DNA of 64,000 nucleotides, taken from the NCBI RefSeq assembly GCF_002577195.1, contig NZ_NULG01000025.1, forward strand, positions 148,908 to 212,907, given 5' to 3'. The notes beneath the pieces were generated by a model. That model saw only the letters and a list, made by a program, of their open reading frames with translations. It did not search any database and was not told the origin of the DNA. Below, in pieces: positions 48,684 to 59,851 of this stretch. The stretch comes from Bacillus sp. AFS041924. GTDB lineage: Bacteria; Bacillota; Bacilli; Bacillales; Bacillaceae_G. Positions within the stretch are counted from its first letter, which is position 1; every line of letters begins with the position of its first letter. Position numbers and translations under genes: made by a program.

Positions 48684-49207
48684 TTAGCTTCGCCTACTTC
48701 TTTAAGATATTGATCAAAAATAGCAGATTGGTCTTCAGACTTCACTTCTTTTTCAAGTACTTTAGAAGCAATTAATACAGATAATGAAGCCACTTGTTGT
48801 TGAACTGATTGTACTGCAAGCTCTTTTTCACGAGTAATTTCACGCTTAGCGCTTTCTTTCATGTTTTCAGCTTCTGCTTTCGCTGCTGCAACGATTTCTT
48901 CACGTTGTACATCAGCTTGCTTTCTAGCTTTCTCAAGAAGCTCACGAGCTTCTGTACGAGCAGCCACTAACTCTTGCTTTTGCTCTTCAACTAGTTTCAT
49001 TGCATCAGCGTTGTTTTTCTCAGCTGAATCTAATTGATTAGCGATGTGATCTTCACGTTGTTTCATAATTCCCATTACTGGTCCTAATGCATACTTACGT
49101 AATAAAGCAAGTAGGATTAAGAAGATTACTAATTGAAACACTACATCGCCCCAAGCTATACCTGATGCGTGTGCTTCACCTAATACGAATAATGATCCGT
49201 TTAACAC
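48680..49207 (-). CDS. atpF: ATP synthase b subunit
   Basis: 175 residues: one membrane helix (about 20-40), then a long charged coiled coil (about 55-150) that forms the stator stalk. GTG start after AAGGGAGTG. Preceded by a stable hairpin that separates it from atpE. Confidence 0.95.
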   Translation of the reverse strand: MLNGSLFVLGEAHASGIAWGDVVFQLVIFLILLALLRKYALGPVMGIMKQREDHIANQLDSAEKNNADAMKLVEEQKQELVAARTEARELLEKARKQADVQREEIVAAAKAEAENMKESAKREITREKELAVQSVQQQVASLSVLIASKVLEKEVKSEDQSAIFDQYLKEVGEAK

Positions 49208-49331
49208 AAGCCTTCACTCCCTTCAAGGGTATCATTTAATAAGTTTTTCTTTTTATAACATAGCTTAGGACACTAACCGACCTATGCTTTATTTTCAAAA
49301 TTTAAGCTTTACAACTAAAATGTCATAAAGG

Positions 49332-49368
49332 AATGGCGAAGTAAATGTGAACACAAAACTTCGCCATT
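49332..49368 (-). promoter_or_regulatory. Intercistronic hairpin between atpE and atpF
   Basis: 11-bp perfect stem AATGGCGAAGT / ACTTCGCCATT, 15-nt loop, starting 20 nt after the atpE stop codon. It is not followed by a T-run on the minus strand, so it is more likely an mRNA 3'-end stabiliser or processing site than a terminator. Confidence 0.65.
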
Positions 49369-49388
49369 TTTAAACTGCTTAATTAATC

Positions 49389-49625
<237 letters not shown>

Positions 49626-49684
49626 TCATAAGAAATATATTTTTTATAATAATTTTTATCTAACTACCAAATTTAGTGAGCAGA

Positions 49685-50801
<1,117 letters not shown>

Positions 50802-50805
50802 GTAA

Positions 50806-51030
50806 CTAGTCCCCTGGTGTAAATTGCTTAACTAATTTAAGCGTACCATAGATTCCAGTAAATAATCCTAACAGTAAAAATAAGATCATAAATACTGGTA
50901 TTGGCCAATTAAAAAATGAATCAATCCATCTCCCTAGAAAGATGCCTATGAGAATAGAACCGACAAGTTGAGCTAGAATGGAAGACATGAGTGCCATTGC
51001 TTTAAGAGGATGTTGATTGTTGTTTTTCAT
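50806..51030 (-). CDS. atpZ: AtpZ/AtpI-like small membrane protein
   Basis: 74 residues, two helices (about 10-32 and 40-62) with the GSILIGIFLGRWIDSFF block of the AtpZ family, proposed Mg2+/Ca2+ handling at the head of Bacillus atp operons. ATG at 51030 follows GGAGGG by 7 bases; the in-frame GTG/ATG upstream has none. First gene of the operon. Confidence 0.88.
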   Translation of the reverse strand: MKNNNQHPLKAMALMSSILAQLVGSILIGIFLGRWIDSFFNWPIPVFMILFLLLGLFTGIYGTLKLVKQFTPGD

Positions 51031-51134
51031 ACAAAATCCCTCCATGTCAATTTTCATTCCCAAAAAATTGCCAAAAATCTTATCATGGTTTATTCTACAA
51101 CAAATATTAACTAAAATCTCTAAACATTGAAAAC

Positions 51135-51199
51135 GTTCACAAATTGTTCACAAAACGTTCAAAAAATTTTGATAAGATAGTATTTACACTTAATGTAAA
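51135..51199 (-). promoter_or_regulatory. Phased direct repeats and a dyad upstream of the atp operon
   Basis: On the coding (minus) strand TTTGTGAAC occurs twice and TTTTTGAAC once, starting exactly 11 bp apart (plus-strand 51135, 51146, 51157). Upstream is a dyad TTTACA-N5-TGTAAA (51183-51199). The repeats resemble the ResD box TTTGTGAAT of B. subtilis; the assignment is inference. Confidence 0.45.
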
Positions 51200-51291
51200 C
51201 CCTTTTAAACATTCATGTTAAGCATACAATATGTTACAAAAATGTGTCAATTACCTAAATTAAAAAACTATTAAAATTTACTTACCAATTT

Positions 51292-53496
51292 TTAGTCTTC
51301 TACATAAATCTTAGCGACATTAACGTAAGATTCAGTTGCACTTTCATATTGTTTACGTTTATAAAAGATCACAAACTTATAAATTCCATTTTTAGGAAAT
51401 TCTTTTAAAACTAGTTCTTTCTTGATAATCCCCCTCTTACTATTCTTCTGTTCATCAATTACACCTAACAAACGGAAAGTTTCTGATTCAAAAACAGCAA
51501 TCTTGTATTCCTCAACCTTACTTGGTAAATAGAGTTCGTATTTATAACGATTTTTACCTTTTACTCTTCCAAAGTGAAATCCCATTACTGACGGAAAATT
51601 CGGTTCTCCCTGTAGCAATAAAAACGGCATTCTTAGATTTTCGTCATCGTTTGTGCTAAATGTAATAGCCCCATCATAAAATCCATCTTTTAATACCTTC
51701 GTATCTACGGTTGCAGAAAGACTAATCTTCTTACTAGTATGTGCAGGAACCGTAAAAGCCTTAGGTAATACCCATTGTATTCCCTTAGCTGGCTGATTAT
51801 TTATAGCTGTGACTTGTTTTGGCATATTTGATTTATTAGAAATTCTTACTACAAAATCTTTCTTTACTTTTAAATCCGCTTTTCTTGTTACTCCTAAAGA
51901 TAAAGACATCGGATATAATGTAGTTTCTGTCTCTAGAGCTTTTTCAATATCTAACCTTCCAGCCCCTTGTTCGTATGCATGATACATCTTTTTATTATTC
52001 TTATATAATGGTGTTGCTGTATTAACTAGCACACTTTTCAAATCATCCATGCTCCAATCAGGGTGCAATTGTTTTATTAGAGCTGCTGCACCTGCAACAT
52101 GTGGACTAGCCATACTTGTTCCTTGAAGCGCTAAATATCCACCTGGAATTGTGCTTTTTATTTGTACACCTGGTGCTAATAAATCCGGTTTCATTTGCCA
52201 AGTTCCAGTTACTGGTCCTCTAGAGCTAAAATCCGCAAGAATATCAACTTTTTTTTCATGTCCAGTTTTAGCATCTATTTTAATTTTTTCAATTAACTTT
52301 TTAATCATTAAACCTTCTTTTCTTGAAATAGTGGCTGCAGGAATAGTGTATTTCCCTTTAATTTGTCCTATGAAATTGCCATCAATATTATTAAATACAA
52401 TTACAGCCTTTGCTCCAGCATCTTGAGCATTTTTTACTTTATCAGTAAATGTGAGTTTGCCTCTTTCAAGTAATACAATTTTGTTTTTTACTCTTTTTAA
52501 ATCGCCTTTTTCACCATATTTCTTAAAAACGAATCGCCCATTTATACCTTTACTCCATTTAGCAGAACCGATCATAGGATTAATAATTGTTTCTTTATTT
52601 TTCACATGAATAGATGGAAAAAGAACTGGAGGATAGCTTGCACCAACAGTTAATGCTTTTGACGCAGTTGCAGGTGAACCAACTGTCCATAATCCAGGAC
52701 CAGAATTTCCTGCTGCAGTTATTGCAAGCACACCCTTTTCTACTGCTTTATCTAATGCAATACTTGTTGGCCAATCCGGCCCATTCACATCATTACCTAA
52801 TGACAAATTAATGATATCTACTTGATCCTTCACTGCTCGTTCGATTGCGGCCATTACAGTTTCAGAAGTACCAACTCCACCTGGCCCCAACGCTCGGTAT
52901 GCATAGATTTTAGCTTTAGGAGCTACGCCTTTTCTTTTTCCATTTGCCGCTATTACACCAGCTACATGGGTACCATGAAATGTACTTTTTTCTTCAAGCT
53001 TAGTTTCCATAGGATCTTTATCTAAATCAATCGTATCGTAACCTCCACCATAATTCGATTTCAAATCAGGATGTCTATAATCAACACCAGTATCGATTAC
53101 ACCTACTTTAATTCCTTCTCCAGTAATCTTTCTTCCCCTTTGATCCTTATATAATTGAGCTTCTTCCGCACCAATAAAAGGAATGCTATCTTCTAAATGA
53201 GCTCTATAAGTTGTAACAAAATGCATATCATTTACTAACGGCATTTTAGCTAACTGTGATAACTCTTCAAGGGAACCTGATACTGAAAAGCCATAGTATG
53301 TCTCAGTGTATTGCTGTCTTACTGTTACATTTGGAAAACGCTCACCAATATATTTTAAAGCCTGTGTGATCATTCCATCTTTAATCGAAATTAAAGCTAC
53401 TTGTTTCTGCTGTTCATGTGCATTAACATACATATTTTTGAATGGTACAAACAAAAAAACTAAACAAATAATTATTTTAAGAAAATATTTTTTCAT
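51292..53496 (-). CDS. Vpr-like secreted subtilisin-family serine protease
   Basis: 734 residues. Signal peptide (1-26), I9 propeptide-like region (about 32-98), S8 catalytic domain with Asp135 (DTGVDYRHPDL), His174 (HGTHVAG) and Ser461 (QGTSMASPHVAG), oxyanion Asn in TAAGNSGPG, and a PA insert (about 300-400, ERGKLTFTDKVKNAQDAGA). A Fn3-like C-terminal domain follows. It should be an active exported protease. It is close in architecture to B. subtilis Vpr but shorter, and not at the vpr locus. AAAGGAGA precedes the ATG. Confidence 0.92.
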   Translation of the reverse strand: MKKYFLKIIICLVFLFVPFKNMYVNAHEQQKQVALISIKDGMITQALKYIGERFPNVTVRQQYTETYYGFSVSGSLEELSQLAKMPLVNDMHFVTTYRAHLEDSIPFIGAEEAQLYKDQRGRKITGEGIKVGVIDTGVDYRHPDLKSNYGGGYDTIDLDKDPMETKLEEKSTFHGTHVAGVIAANGKRKGVAPKAKIYAYRALGPGGVGTSETVMAAIERAVKDQVDIINLSLGNDVNGPDWPTSIALDKAVEKGVLAITAAGNSGPGLWTVGSPATASKALTVGASYPPVLFPSIHVKNKETIINPMIGSAKWSKGINGRFVFKKYGEKGDLKRVKNKIVLLERGKLTFTDKVKNAQDAGAKAVIVFNNIDGNFIGQIKGKYTIPAATISRKEGLMIKKLIEKIKIDAKTGHEKKVDILADFSSRGPVTGTWQMKPDLLAPGVQIKSTIPGGYLALQGTSMASPHVAGAAALIKQLHPDWSMDDLKSVLVNTATPLYKNNKKMYHAYEQGAGRLDIEKALETETTLYPMSLSLGVTRKADLKVKKDFVVRISNKSNMPKQVTAINNQPAKGIQWVLPKAFTVPAHTSKKISLSATVDTKVLKDGFYDGAITFSTNDDENLRMPFLLLQGEPNFPSVMGFHFGRVKGKNRYKYELYLPSKVEEYKIAVFESETFRLLGVIDEQKNSKRGIIKKELVLKEFPKNGIYKFVIFYKRKQYESATESYVNVAKIYVED

Positions 53497-53605
53497 TCAA
53501 CGTAGGTTCTCCTTTAACTAGATATTTTCTTTTAGTTTTCTCACTAATCGTTCATTCATGTATAAAAAGGTAATTTTCTCTAGCACTTACATAGATTGCA
53601 AAATA

Positions 53606-53658
53606 AAAAAAGACTAACTAAAAGGTGAAGTATAGAACTTACCTAATAGTTAGTCTTT
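53606..53658 (-). terminator. Terminator of the AmiS/UreI gene
   Basis: 12-bp stem AAAGACTAACTA / TAGTTAGTCTTT with nested AGGT/ACCT and AAGT/ACTT pairs, then seven T on the minus strand. Confidence 0.88.
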
Positions 53659-53673
53659 TATATGTGTTAAATA

Positions 53674-54306
53674 TTAATTTTTTAATTCAGGTTGATTAAA
53701 CAACTGAAATCTCTTATTTGTAACAAACACTTTAACTTCATGTATGACAAAATACAATATTGAAGCTCCTAAAACTACGATCCATACTTTTGAAATTATT
53801 GCATCTTGCCAGATCCCTAAAATCATAAAAAAGGCAGGAAGGGTAATCGTAGTCCACGATTGAATCATTGCAACGATTCCTGTGTATCTTTCAATTTTCT
53901 TACCTAATACTAGGCCTGCAAAGAATAAGTACCATAAATATGCCCACATAACCCATAATAGCCCAGTGACTACATCATGTATAATTACAAAATTAACGAA
54001 AGCCCATAGCACAGACATGATTGATACCCAAAGTGAGAACCACCCTAAACCAGTGCCATTAAATCCTTTTAAATTTGTAAATCCAACATATAAATAAGTA
54101 ATACCAAAAAAGAAGATACTTGCCGTATTAAATAATTCCCACTTTCCAGCACCTAAATGCATTAAGATATAGAAAGGAAAAATAATCTGTAAAGTACCAA
54201 CAAATAAATTTAATAAAGCTGCACTTTTAGCATTCGCTTTATTTAATAAAACAAGACTATTTAAAAATAGAGTTGCACCAGATAAGAGTAAACCTACAGT
54301 TCCCAT
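53674..54306 (-). CDS. AmiS/UreI family channel
   Basis: 210 residues, six to seven helices: GTVGLLLSGATLFLNSLVLL, FFFGITYLYVGFTNLKGF and GLLWVMWAYLWYLFF match the urea/short-chain amide channel family. Substrates are urea, acetamide or possibly ammonia. No urease or amidase gene lies in the window; the neighbours are nucleoside-catabolic genes. It has its own terminator and is separated from nupC by another. Confidence 0.85.
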   Translation of the reverse strand: MGTVGLLLSGATLFLNSLVLLNKANAKSAALLNLFVGTLQIIFPFYILMHLGAGKWELFNTASIFFFGITYLYVGFTNLKGFNGTGLGWFSLWVSIMSVLWAFVNFVIIHDVVTGLLWVMWAYLWYLFFAGLVLGKKIERYTGIVAMIQSWTTITLPAFFMILGIWQDAIISKVWIVVLGASILYFVIHEVKVFVTNKRFQLFNQPELKN

Positions 54307-54374
54307 AGTGAATTGTTAAAAAGAAAATTTTTTATGATTAACTTTTTAACTCAACCCTCCTATTTTAAGATTAG

Positions 54375-54412
54375 AAAAAAAATACAAGCGCCTGATCAAA
54401 GTCAAACGCTTG
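54375..54412 (-). terminator. Terminator of nupC / the deo cluster
   Basis: CAAGCG / CGCTTG outer stem and TGA/TCA inner pairs, followed by TATTTTTTTT on the minus strand. Confidence 0.75.
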
Positions 54413-54419
54413 GATTAAA

Positions 54420-55604
54420 TTAATGTAAAACGATCCCAACGATAATTGCCGTTAAAACACTTACTAATGTTGCACCAAATAATAATTTTAAACCGAAACG
54501 AGCTACAACATTACCTTGTTTTTCATGTAAACCTTTAACCGCCCCTGCAATAATACCAATTGATGAGAAGTTAGCAAATGATACTAAGAATACTGAAACA
54601 ATTCCTAATGTACGAGTTGAGAAATGTTGACTTGCTTTCGCTAAATCCATCATCGCAACGAACTCGTTTGAAACAAGCTTTGTTGCCATGATACTACCAG
54701 CATCAACTACTTCTTTAAATGGTACACCCATAATGAATGCGAATGGAGCAAAAACATAACCTAAAATCCCTTGGAAAGAGATTCCAAAAATCATATCGAA
54801 AATATTATTAATTCCGCCGATTAATGCAACAAATCCAATTAACATTGCTGCTACGATGATTGCTACTTTAAAACCATCAAGAATATACTCACCAAGCATT
54901 TCAAAGAATGTTTGTTTTTCTTCTTCTTGCACCGTTAAAATATCTTCTTCAGCTGAAACAGTGTAAGGATTAATAATTGATGAAATAATAAATCCACCAA
55001 ATAAATTTAATACAATTGCCGTTACTACATATTTTGGTTCAATCATTGTCATATATGCACCTACGATTGACATAGATACTGTTGACATTGCTGAAGCACA
55101 AAGCGTATATAAACGATTTTTTGGTAAAAGACCAAGTTGTTTTTTCACTGAAATGAATACTTCAGATTGTCCTAATATTGCAGATGCTACCGCATTATAG
55201 GATTCTAATTTACCCATACCATTGATTTTACTTAAAATTAAACCAATATACTTAATGACAAACGGTAAAATTTTTGTGTATTGTAAAATACCTATTAAAG
55301 CAGAAATAAATACGATTGGCAATAATACATTTGTGAAGAAAGGAAAAGCACCATCATTCGCCAATCCACCAAATACAAAATTCACACCTTCAGCAGCGTA
55401 TTCTAATAGCTTCCCAAACCCGTTAGAAATTCCTTTAATTAAGATTAAACCTACTTCTGTATTTAATAATAAGAAAGCTAAAACGATTTGAATAACGACC
55501 ATTATGACTACTGGACGATATTTAATGTTTTTACGATCACTGCTAGCAATGTAAGCTAGACCGAAAACAACTAGTAATCCGATAAGAGCTATAATATATT
55601 TCAT
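54420..55604 (-). CDS. nupC: Concentrative nucleoside transporter NupC
   Basis: 394 residues, CNT family proton/nucleoside symporter (pyrimidine nucleosides in B. subtilis). Family blocks: [48 protein letters not shown] and [21 protein letters not shown] at 55604 after GGGGGAG. A cre site and paired GATGTCAGACA elements lie upstream, between cdd and nupC. Confidence 0.95.
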   Translation of the reverse strand: MKYIIALIGLLVVFGLAYIASSDRKNIKYRPVVIMVVIQIVLAFLLLNTEVGLILIKGISNGFGKLLEYAAEGVNFVFGGLANDGAFPFFTNVLLPIVFISALIGILQYTKILPFVIKYIGLILSKINGMGKLESYNAVASAILGQSEVFISVKKQLGLLPKNRLYTLCASAMSTVSMSIVGAYMTMIEPKYVVTAIVLNLFGGFIISSIINPYTVSAEEDILTVQEEEKQTFFEMLGEYILDGFKVAIIVAAMLIGFVALIGGINNIFDMIFGISFQGILGYVFAPFAFIMGVPFKEVVDAGSIMATKLVSNEFVAMMDLAKASQHFSTRTLGIVSVFLVSFANFSSIGIIAGAVKGLHEKQGNVVARFGLKLLFGATLVSVLTAIIVGIVLH

Positions 55605-55644
55605 GTTTCTCCCCCGAAAATCCAATAAATTTTATTTTTATAAA

Positions 55645-55658
55645 TATAAGCGCTTTCA
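55645..55658 (-). promoter_or_regulatory. cre site (CcpA operator) upstream of nupC
   Basis: Minus strand TGAAAGCGCTTATA matches TGWAARCGYTWNCW at 13 of 14 positions, 41 bp upstream of the start codon. The B. subtilis dra-nupC-pdp operon is under CcpA control. Confidence 0.7.
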
Positions 55659-55684
55659 AAACGAACACAACTTTGCATTTGTTG

Positions 55685-55721
55685 GATGTCAGACATCATA
55701 TAGAAGTTAGATGTCAGACAA
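55685..55721. promoter_or_regulatory. Paired palindromic elements between cdd and nupC
   Basis: A 13-bp perfect palindrome GATGTC-A-GACATC (55685-55697) and a near copy GATGTCAGACAAG (55710-55722), centres 25 bp apart. They look like operator half-pairs of a dimeric (GntR-like) regulator; the regulator is unknown. Confidence 0.45.
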
Positions 55722-55724
55722 GGA

Positions 55725-56141
<417 letters not shown>

Positions 56142-56170
56142 TTAATGAATTGTTAGGTAATTCTTAATTA

Positions 56171-56249
56171 AAGTGTGTGAGTTTTGTCTTCGCTTTACCA
56201 TATTACCAACGTAAGAGCTAAAGAGCAATAACTCACTCACTTTTTTTTA
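56171..56249. terminator. Long hairpin between deoC and cdd
   Basis: 13-bp arms AAGTGTGTGAGTT / AACTCACTCACTT (12 pairs) around a 46-nt loop. The run of eight T is on the plus strand, so it terminates antisense transcripts better than deoC mRNA; on the minus strand it may act as a processing or partial-termination site. Confidence 0.5.
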
Positions 56250-56268
56250 TATTAAAATTATTTCGAAA

Positions 56269-56934
56269 TTAATAAGCTGTGTTTGCTTCTTCACCTTGAA
56301 CGATTTTAACACCAGAACTAGTACCGATACGGTTTGCACCTGCAGCTACTACATTTTCTACGTCTTTTAAGTTACGAACACCACCAGATGCTTTAACCCC
56401 TACGTTTTCTCCAACAGTTTTACGCATTAACGCTACGTCTTCTACTGTAGCTCCACCAGTTGAGAATCCTGTTGACGTTTTTACAAAGTCAGCACCAGCT
56501 TTAACTGATAATTCACAAGCTCTAACTTTTTCTTCATCAGTTAAAAGACAAGTTTCAATGATTACTTTTACTAAAGCTTTACCTTTAGCAGCTTCGACAA
56601 CTGCACGAACATCTCTTTCAACTAATTCGTCATTTTTTTCTTTTAATGCAGAAATATTGATCACCATATCAATTTCTCCAGCACCATTTTCAATTGCGTT
56701 TGTAGTTTCAAATGCTTTTACTTCTGGAGTGTTTGCTCCTAGAGGGAAACCAATTACAGTACAAACTTTCACTGAAGAATCCTTTAGTAATTCACTTGCA
56801 TAAGAAACCCAAGTAGGATTAATACAAATTGATGCAAAGCTAAATTCCTTTGCTTCTTCAGCAAGCTTTGCAATTTCTTCTCTTTTTGCGTCAGCGCGTA
56901 ATAATGTGTGATCTACTAAATTTGCATAATTCAT
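56269..56934 (-). CDS. deoC: Deoxyribose-phosphate aldolase
   Basis: 221 residues. Splits 2-deoxyribose 5-phosphate into acetaldehyde and glyceraldehyde 3-phosphate. The Schiff-base lysine is in [14 protein letters not shown] and a second catalytic lysine in KASGGVRNL; both present. ATG at 56934 follows AGGGAGCG; 232-residue start upstream has no site. First gene behind the DeoR operator. Confidence 0.96.
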   Translation of the reverse strand: MNYANLVDHTLLRADAKREEIAKLAEEAKEFSFASICINPTWVSYASELLKDSSVKVCTVIGFPLGANTPEVKAFETTNAIENGAGEIDMVINISALKEKNDELVERDVRAVVEAAKGKALVKVIIETCLLTDEEKVRACELSVKAGADFVKTSTGFSTGGATVEDVALMRKTVGENVGVKASGGVRNLKDVENVVAAGANRIGTSSGVKIVQGEEANTAY

Positions 56935-57044
56935 ATATAATCGCTCCCTTAATGAGGTTATTTTCATAAAATTAATGTTATTTACGATGTTACTTCGAAT
57001 CTGTCTTTACTATAACACCACTATGAAATTTTGTAAAATATATT

Positions 57045-57060
57045 TTGAACTTATGTTCAA
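57045..57060. promoter_or_regulatory. DeoR operator upstream of deoC
   Basis: Perfect inverted repeat TTGAAC-ttat-GTTCAA about 110 bp upstream of deoC. B. subtilis DeoR binds an ATTGAA/TTCAAT palindrome before dra (deoC). The deoR gene is the next gene upstream. Confidence 0.65.
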
Positions 57061-57083
57061 GGATAATTTTTCCTATAAATTAC

Positions 57084-57115
57084 AAAAAAATAGAAGCCTT
57101 TTTCTGGCTTCCTTT
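57084..57115 (-). terminator. Terminator of deoR
   Basis: GGAAGCC / GGCTTCT stem, loop AGAAAAA, seven T on the minus strand. Confidence 0.85.
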
Positions 57116-57148
57116 TTCAAGATAAAGAGACTTTTACCTTTTTTCTCC

Positions 57149-58090
57149 TTACCCCAGCTCTAGCAATCGTTTTGCCGTAAATTGATCCGTTATCAACACG
57201 TTTGCATATTTACCCATTAACGCACCGTGGATCGCATTTATTTTTCTTTCTCCGCCTGCAACTAAAATAGATTTCTCCTTACTTCTTAACTCGTCTAACT
57301 CAATTCCAATCGTTCGACGATCAAGAAGTTCAGAGTAAATATTTCCTTCTTTATCAAAAAAGCGTGAGCAAATGTCTCCTACAGCAAATGTCTGTAGGTC
57401 CTGTTCTTCCTTCTCGTTTAAATAACCCACTCTAAATAATAACGCGTCTTTTTTTACAGTTCCTACAGTAAAAATGGCGACATTTGATTGCTTCCCTAAT
57501 TCAATTAATCGACCAATATGACGGTCTTCTTCGACCATCTGTTTTACTTGTGGATTATCAAAAATAACCGGAAGTGGTAAGTACCTTGGAACGGTATTAA
57601 ATGCTTCAGCAAACAGGTTTACCGTTTCGGATGCATAAGTATTCGTTTTAGAGTAACTTACTCCTCCATTAAGTTGAATGACTTCTACCCCTTTTACTTG
57701 TTTATTACTTAGTTTCGTTGCAATATGATACATCGTTGTTCCCCAAGTTACACCTACAATATCACCATCATGAACTAAATCGACTAACACATCTGCAGCT
57801 TTTTTTGTGATCGTTTGTAAAATCTCATTATTGTCGTCGATCGGTGAGTAGCAAACCTCAACAGATTGTAAATTATATTTTTGCTTTAACTCTCTTGCTA
57901 AGTCTTGATTGCCTTCTAGAGGATCAATAATTTCAATTCGTACATATCCTAATTCTTTTGCCTGTTGGAGTAATCGTGATACAGTCGGACGCGAGATTCC
58001 TAATTGGGTAGCAATCTCTTGTTGACTAAAATCAGAGTCATAATATAGTCTTGCAGCATCTATTATTAGCCTTTGTTTTTCGAGTGACAT
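57149..58090 (-). CDS. deoR: Deoxyribonucleoside regulator DeoR (SorC family)
   Basis: 313 residues. N-terminal HTH (about 20-42, SQQEIATQLGISRPTVSRLL) followed by the SorC sugar-phosphate binding domain (about 55-313), whose effector in B. subtilis is deoxyribose 5-phosphate. ATG follows AAGGGG. It is separated from deoC by a terminator and an operator-like palindrome, so it is transcribed on its own and should repress deoC-cdd-nupC. Confidence 0.92.
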   Translation of the reverse strand: MSLEKQRLIIDAARLYYDSDFSQQEIATQLGISRPTVSRLLQQAKELGYVRIEIIDPLEGNQDLARELKQKYNLQSVEVCYSPIDDNNEILQTITKKAADVLVDLVHDGDIVGVTWGTTMYHIATKLSNKQVKGVEVIQLNGGVSYSKTNTYASETVNLFAEAFNTVPRYLPLPVIFDNPQVKQMVEEDRHIGRLIELGKQSNVAIFTVGTVKKDALLFRVGYLNEKEEQDLQTFAVGDICSRFFDKEGNIYSELLDRRTIGIELDELRSKEKSILVAGGERKINAIHGALMGKYANVLITDQFTAKRLLELG

Positions 58091-58163
58091 TCCATTATAC
58101 CCCTTTTACTTACCGATCCTTATTTCACGTATCAAATTTTTAACTATTATACCCCGTTTCATT

Positions 58164-58192
58164 AAAAAAAGCTCTCCAAGGTTAGGAAAGCT
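58164..58192 (-). terminator. Terminator of upp
   Basis: AAGCTTTCC / GGAGAGCTT (one wobble) and seven T on the minus strand. Confidence 0.82.
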
Positions 58193-58204
58193 TCGAAAAA
58201 GCAA

Positions 58205-58834
58205 TTATTTCGTACCAAATAAACGGTCTCCAGCATCGCCAAGACCAGGAACAATATAACCATGATCGTTTAATTTTTCATCAAGAGCAGCTATGTAAAT
58301 ATCAACATCTGGGTGTGCTTTTTGTAAAACTTCAACACCTTCTGGAGCTGCAATTAAACACATAAACTTAATATTTTTAGCTCCACGTGTTTTTAATGAA
58401 TTAATTGCTTCAACTGCTGATCCACCTGTCGCAAGCATTGGATCAATCACGATGAAATCACGTTCTTCTACATCCGTAGGAAGTTTAACATAATATTCAA
58501 CCGGTTTTAAAGTCTCAGGGTCACGGTATAATCCAACATGTCCTACTTTTGCCGCAGGAACTAATTGAAGGAAACCATCAACCATCCCTAAACCGGCACG
58601 TAAAATTGGTACAATCCCTAATTTTTTACCAGCAATAACTTTTGCTTTTGCAGTTGCAACTGGTGTTTGGATTTCCACTTCTTGTAATGGTAAATCGCGT
58701 GTAATTTCAAATGCCATTAAGCCTGCAACCTCATCAACTAGTGCGCGAAATTCCTTTGTTCCTGTATCTTTCTTACGAATTAAAGAAACTTTATGCTGAA
58801 TTAACGGATGATCAAAAACGTATACTTTACTCAT
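58205..58834 (-). CDS. upp: Uracil phosphoribosyltransferase
   Basis: 209 residues, salvages uracil with PRPP to UMP. PRPP loop [12 protein letters not shown] and the C-terminal uracil-site [16 protein letters not shown] are intact. In B. subtilis upp follows glyA and precedes atp; here doxX precedes it and the deo cluster follows, a fitting pyrimidine-salvage neighbourhood. Confidence 0.97.
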   Translation of the reverse strand: MSKVYVFDHPLIQHKVSLIRKKDTGTKEFRALVDEVAGLMAFEITRDLPLQEVEIQTPVATAKAKVIAGKKLGIVPILRAGLGMVDGFLQLVPAAKVGHVGLYRDPETLKPVEYYVKLPTDVEERDFIVIDPMLATGGSAVEAINSLKTRGAKNIKFMCLIAAPEGVEVLQKAHPDVDIYIAALDEKLNDHGYIVPGLGDAGDRLFGTK

Positions 58835-59081
58835 TTATATCGCTCCTTGCAATTACTTAGTAATTTATGATTCTTAAAAAGAATACCGAAAGCGGTTAAA
58901 TAATTCAAGCCACATCATACAATCGCTTAGAATTAATTTATGTCTTTTTTCAACCCAACTATATTTTTTCCTTTTTTTGCTAATTTAATTGCTGTTTTGA
59001 CCTATTTTTTATAAAAAACTCCTCTTCTACATAATTATAAGTAGAATAGAAATTCTATTTTCTGTACTTCGTCTACATGCT

Positions 59082-59109
59082 AAAGAGAGAACCAAACGGT
59101 TCTCTCTTT
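59082..59109 (-). terminator. Terminator of doxX
   Basis: 12-bp perfect stem AAAGAGAGAACC / GGTTCTCTCTTT with a 4-nt loop. Confidence 0.8.
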
Positions 59110-59120
59110 AGATTCTATAT

Positions 59121-59639
59121 TTAAGCTACTTTACTTACATTGTTAGTTGGTACTTTTGGAGTGAAAGAAGTTTTTTTATAAATAAACTCGCTAATATAAT
59201 AATCCAATCCAATACGTCCTGCATTTGAACCTGCAATAATAATAAAGATTCCTAATAATACCATTTGTGGATTTGTGCTAGTTGTACCACTAAACATAAA
59301 TGCGAAGTTCATCATTAAGCCGAAGAACATGGCCGTTTTTGTAAAACATCCAAGAATAAGTCCAAGTCCAATTGCAAATTCTCCAATCGGTACTAAAAAG
59401 TTAAATAAATCTATATTTGGTATCGCAAAGCTTGTAAGGAAGTCTGCCCACCAAACTTGAACAGCAGGATGTTCACCTGTTGCACTTTTTACTGCAAATC
59501 CTAAAAATCCAGAAGCATCGAATCCACCAGCTGATAACTTACCCCAACCCGCATGGATCCACTCATATCCTAAATAAAGACGAATAATAGTTAAGAAACC
59601 AGATGCAATTTTATTAGTTCGTAAAAAATTAATAAACAT
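59121..59639 (-). CDS. DoxX family membrane protein
   Basis: 172 residues, four helices, DoxX/SURF4-like fold (LGYEWIHAGWGKL near 22-34; GEFAIGLGLILGCFTKTAMF near 86-105). Members are linked to thiosulfate/quinone chemistry or redox stress, but function here is unknown. ATG after GGAGG at 9 bases. It interrupts the usual glyA-upp neighbourhood. Confidence 0.88.
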   Translation of the reverse strand: MFINFLRTNKIASGFLTIIRLYLGYEWIHAGWGKLSAGGFDASGFLGFAVKSATGEHPAVQVWWADFLTSFAIPNIDLFNFLVPIGEFAIGLGLILGCFTKTAMFFGLMMNFAFMFSGTTSTNPQMVLLGIFIIIAGSNAGRIGLDYYISEFIYKKTSFTPKVPTNNVSKVA

Positions 59640-59770
59640 AATTTTCCGCCTCCGTTGAAGTGATTTTTTAATTGATTACAGATTTATTGTACTCCATTCT
59701 CAAATAATATTGTGAAATATTTCACAAGTTTTAATGAACTTTTTGTGTACTATATCGCATACTATTCTAA

Positions 59771-59841
59771 AAAAAAGCTACCTTTAGTACCGCATCTCCA
59801 ATTGCTTTTTTACAATTTTCAATGCAGTTCTAAAGGTAGCT
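59771..59841 (-). terminator. Terminator of glyA
   Basis: 12-bp perfect stem AGCTACCTTTAG / CTAAAGGTAGCT with a 42-nt, partly self-pairing loop, then eight T on the minus strand. Confidence 0.82.
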
Positions 59842-59851
59842 ATTTTATTAA

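Noticed and set aside
58975..59000. Two ATTTGC/AATTGC-like words upstream of upp
   Set aside because: Only two words 12 bp apart; too little to call an array of the 21-bp family. Single words near 13411 and 27650 were likewise not called.
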